NCBI GenBank assembly: GCA_049724395.1
Contig: JAUGWO010000058.1
Span: 1 to 64,000 of the forward strand
Origin: Spongospora subterranea f. sp. subterranea
Taxonomy: Eukaryota; Endomyxa: Phytomyxea; Phytomyxea; Plasmodiophorida
Reading direction: 5' to 3'
DNA: 64,000 bases
This document shows, piece after piece, positions 60,768 through 64,000 of this stretch. Under the pieces are notes generated by a model. It did no database searches. It saw only the letters and a program-made list of their open reading frames with translations, and was not told where the DNA came from. The position numbers and the translations under genes are program-made. Each line of letters opens with the position of its first letter. Positions within the stretch are counted from its first letter, which is position 1.

Positions 60768-61063
60768 TATCAGCGTCGTTTGTTTCTCATTTGACGACGT
60801 CTTTTCTTTCTCTGACGCGCCTCGGCAAGTTCCGCTTTCTTCTCCTTGATCTGCAATTTTGTCAGTCGGCGACATTCGATGTTGACGAGCTGGTTTTTGG
60901 AGAGGTCAAAGCGAACATGCCGAGCCGGGTAATCTGTGATGTCGTTGGACCCAGGTACGGCGACCTTATCGGGGAAGATCTCTTGAACATTCATGAACAC
61001 GGTATCGGACGATGGCGCCACAGGTGTACATATTGAAGAAATATCTGTCTGATGATCCCCCAT
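60768..61063 (-). CDS. Small basic protein with a possible PP1-docking motif
   Basis: About 98 residues from MGDHQTDISSICTPVA to a very basic end (RKKRRRQMRNKRR). In the middle is RHVRFDLSKNQLVNI, which fits the RVxF phosphatase-1 docking pattern and resembles the xVRFxLSKN segments of nucleolar proteins. A helix KLQIKEKKAELAEARQRKKR follows. Nuclear or nucleolar location is inferred from charge. It overlaps the 3' side of the coiled-coil gene tail to tail. It may be the last exon of a larger gene starting beyond 61124, but no upstream exon could be supported. Confidence 0.4.
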
Positions 61064-61123
61064 CTCGATATATTGAATATCGTGTTGCAGCGGGATCGCC
61101 CCCCTCGTTTGTGATTGGAACAC

Positions 61124-61740
61124 GACGATGGAGCTACAACGTCAGGAGGGGAACGTTCTGTTAGTCACAGGAAATGAGTTGTTCAAGTTATTTACGACAA
61201 CAGTCTGGATAAAGACGGGGGAAGGGGGTGATTTCCGATTCAGGTTCCTTGATTATTGGTGAACTGCCAAGTGACAGCACATGTGAAATTGACAAGTACC
61301 ACAACCCTTTCGAGACGTTCGGGACTATCACCGCTTGGCAAAGTTGGGCGTACAACATCAAAACTAACAGCAGATCCGGATGGAATGGATGTGCGAGGAG
61401 CTGCGAGACGAGACCGATTTGGATCGTTACAAAGCAATCCTCGCCTGAACCTTGACGAGGCTTCCAAAAGTCTTGTCGCGTTTTGTCAGTCCATTTTTGA
61501 ATATGTCTAACGACTTGCGATGATGGGCATCGCACCACTAATTCAAAGACAGTCGCGGTTCCTCAGACGTGTCGACGTCGGCCGTTCGTCAACAGGCGAG
61601 GACCGCTTTGTACAGAATTGAAATCTTTCCCGCAGTCCTATCCTGATCTGGTCTGAGATCCTGAGGAGAGTTCCAAACTCCAGAGGGATGCCAAGGTGCT
61701 AGAATCGACGAAGAGAGACCGCCAACTTCGCAAGCGTTGA
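61124..61740. other. No confident gene
   Basis: Short competing frames on both strands, none with a motif. It lies between the small basic gene and the transposase remnant. Confidence 0.4.
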
Positions 61741-63884
61741 TTGTGCCGTCCCGTTTCGATTAATTGTAGTACTCGGCAGTTTGTTGATCGTTCAATTGGT
61801 CGCTGTGAGAGGAAACGAGTTACCGTTAACCAACTCGACATCCGAATCGTCTCCTTCAGAAAAATTTGACTCATCATCCGTAAAACTGCTCTCAGAACCA
61901 GACACATCGTCCTCTGATGAAAGATTGATGATAAATTTGGGTTGCGGTTCAAACCGGTATTCAGGTAGACCTGTATGTTGATTCGATTAGGCTGGCCATC
62001 GATTCTCAAAAGGCAGCCTGTTTTCTCGAAGTATCGATGAACGCGACCAAGCTTGATTATTTCGTCAAAGGCGTTCCCAACCCACTTCGTAAATAGGATA
62101 CGACGCTCTCTAGCGATGAATTTCCCATCAGTTCACTTGGATAGAAAAACGGGGTTTTCTAGTTCTTTGTCGAGTTGAAGAGCGACATGATACTTCATCA
62201 TCCGTCCAGCTCCAGCATCGACTACAGTATTTAGGTCATATTACTGTTTACAAATGAGTAATTTACGTTCTTGGTTGAATCATATCTGTAACGTTTGGAG
62301 GGAAGTACATTAATTTGCCCAACTTCTCCATTGAACTGCAGAAATCAGAGTTTTGATGTGCATCTAGGTTATCACACAGAAATAGGCGGCTTCTGCACGA
62401 TCCTGTTGGAAAACAGGGCCTTGTAGATATAATTTCGCGATATTGATTGCTGTGTGCCCGTTTACCCACGCGTTTGCCTGAAACAGGACACCTACGCAAG
62501 GATCCTAAAGAAAACAATAAATCACATGAATTTCCACTTTTAATCTGAAAATGCGATAAAGCACCCAACCACTGGTTTCGCTCGAATTCATAATCATGGT
62601 CCCGGCACCTCGACAGATGATTATAGGCTTTGGTTGCAGCGCTTGAGAATCCGCACAAAGAGTCAGATGCAAGGTGCATTGCCGTTTTCCATAACCCGAA
62701 CGTGGCTGCCGAACCCAAACACGCTCAGCACCTTTATTGTCTACAGTTCTTTTATCACCTTCACAGATGAAAGGCAATGGGACCTAGGAGACACGAGTTA
62801 ATAGCTGGTTCTCGCATTATGTGCTCGAGCACCTGGTCAAAGTTGAATACCAAGGATGGCTTGTAAAACCCATACTTGGTGTCAACGGTCGGAGACTGAG
62901 AAAATTGCGAAAACAAATTCTGATGAAACTTGAAAATCGCGGAACTGCTTTGCGATGCTGCCAATTTCTTGTGATTGCTCCATCGACGGATCGAGAACCC
63001 TTGTCGGAGGAGAAACCCAGAATAATACCAGGAACGAGAAAGCTGAATATGATCAACATGTTGATCGGGAATCAGAGTACGTATTTTCCTCAGTTGGCGA
63101 GCACGGGATATGATCCAGGTTTTATTGGCTTTTAGGCCATTAAGACGACGTCGTCGCAACTCGCGTCCCAACTCTTCCTCTAACCTTCTGAGATGAATGA
63201 GCCAAGGACGATTGAATCGCCCTCGTTTACGTGAATTAGAGGAGCAGCTCGCAATGTCTCTGATTTCAGAAGCAGACTTGACCCACTTCGTCAAAACATC
63301 ACTGGAAATCCCTGAAAAATTACTCACGCTGCGTACTGCCTCAGCCCGTGAAGACATCTCTTTTTGAGAATCTCTAGACCGACGGCGGCGTTCTTGACCT
63401 CTGCTGACGTTTTTCCTAATCGGGACCTCACCTTCATAATCTAACAAATTCCAAAACACGTTCGTTGACAAGGGATAATCATCATTATCAAAATTCCTCA
63501 ACCTTGCATTATAGAGTGCGTTTTTCGATGTGCAATCAGCGCTTGAGCCGTTTGAAAGGATTTGTTGCAGTCAGTACACTGATGTCTATCTCGAGCGAAA
63601 CGAGGGCAGTTTTTAGAGACAAACTGTTGGCCACTGGCTTTCGCTGTCAAAATTGATGGGCCAAAGAAGGCGTGCAAACTTGTCTGCTGCAGAAGAGGCT
63701 TACGAGGTTTACTGCAACCTTTGAGAAAAGGAATGTTACTCATTTTGCCTGACGAAGATATACTGTGCTCACCTGAAGGTACTGCTGGTGAACTTTCAGC
63801 TTCCGCTTTGCTGTAATTGTGTGAAATTACATCATGATGCACTAAAATGTAAGTCAAACGGGTACCCGGATTGCCAATGACCAA
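61740..63884 (-). mobile_element. Decayed pogo/jerky-like (DDE_1) DNA transposon with N-terminal C2H2 finger
   Basis: Transposase pieces read in order down the minus strand. A C2H2 finger (CTDCNKSFQTAQALIAHRKTH) lies near 63500-63570 and a basic helix-turn-helix region near 63250-63420. FLLRQGFSIRRWSNHKK (near 63065) is typical of the DDE_1 N-part. The catalytic blocks follow: LVFNFDQV near 62850, WVNGHTAINI near 62470, LFLCDNLDAHQ near 62370 and YFPPNVTDMIQP near 62290. VGNAFDEIIKLGRVHRYFEK near 62060 and an acidic tail (SSEDDVSGSESSFTDDESNF) near 61890 complete it. The frame is interrupted at several points, with some shifts between overlapping frames, so this copy looks inactive. I found no terminal repeats, so the ends are approximate. 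Confidence 0.65.
63554..63613 (-). repeat. Inverted-repeat arm inside the C2H2 finger coding region
   Basis: These 60 bases are exactly the reverse complement of 63941-64000. Confidence 0.9.
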
Positions 63885-63940
63885 GAATTATTTAGCCTGA
63901 CGAGACAGTTACGGCGACCCCATTTTCTGCTGATAAATTT

Positions 63941-64000
63941 AAAACTGCCCTCGTTTCGCTCGAGATAGACATCAGTGTACTGACTGCAACAAATCCTTTC
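63941..64000 (+). repeat. Inverted-repeat arm at the window edge
   Basis: Exact reverse complement of 63554-63613 over all 60 bases, continuing to the last base of the window. On the plus strand it encodes NCPRFARDRHQCTDCNKSF, directly preceded by an in-frame stop codon. Confidence 0.9.

Overview
The window is nuclear DNA of a gene-dense eukaryote. Almost every gene is cut by short introns of about 45-85 nt with GT-AG ends. Recognisable products include eRF3, eIF1, ATR, INCENP, a TM9SF protein, a CHCHD2/Mix17 protein and a SPOUT1-type methyltransferase. An INCENP with a KRTSS motif, a soluble-adenylyl-cyclase (ADCY10) type protein and LSD1-type zinc fingers together point to an early-diverging fungus, a relative of fungi or another flagellated protist. 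The sequence alone does not settle which. I saw no rRNA, no convincing tRNA, no CRISPR array and no retroelement or virus-derived element.

Layout. 0-6 kb holds an intact-looking hAT DNA transposon with its target-site duplication, next to a second, decayed hAT copy. 6-16 kb holds a small secreted His/Asp-rich protein, SPOUT1, CHCHD2 and two neighbouring LSD1-finger genes, one fused to an HMG box. 16-21 kb is INCENP on the minus strand. 21-23 kb is a SAM plus tandem-PH protein, also on the minus strand. 24.7-39 kb is one very long plus-strand gene of about 14.2 kb, built as cyclase-cyclase-AAA-TPR-AAA-TPR-degenerate cyclase-AAA-TPR. It is much richer in GC than its surroundings. 39-40.9 kb is a gene-poor stretch with two foldback repeats. 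40.9-53.3 kb is a housekeeping block: eRF3, an XPG/Rad2-family nuclease, ATR on the minus strand, and eIF1. 53.3-64 kb holds a TM9SF gene, two unrecognised genes, a small basic protein, and a decayed C2H2-finger pogo/jerky-like transposase. The window's last 60 bases repeat part of that transposase in inverted orientation.

How the genes fit together. Genome maintenance is represented by ATR, the Rad2-family nuclease and INCENP, translation by eIF1 and eRF3, and mitochondria by CHCHD2. They do not form an operon-like unit. The most unusual object is the giant cyclase/STAND-ATPase gene: its first two cyclase domains keep the metal and nucleotide residues, while a third cyclase-like region is eroded. 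Its reading frame is interrupted by at least three apparent single-base shifts. A similar shift occurs in the essential eRF3 gene, which suggests residual indel errors in the assembly more than gene death.
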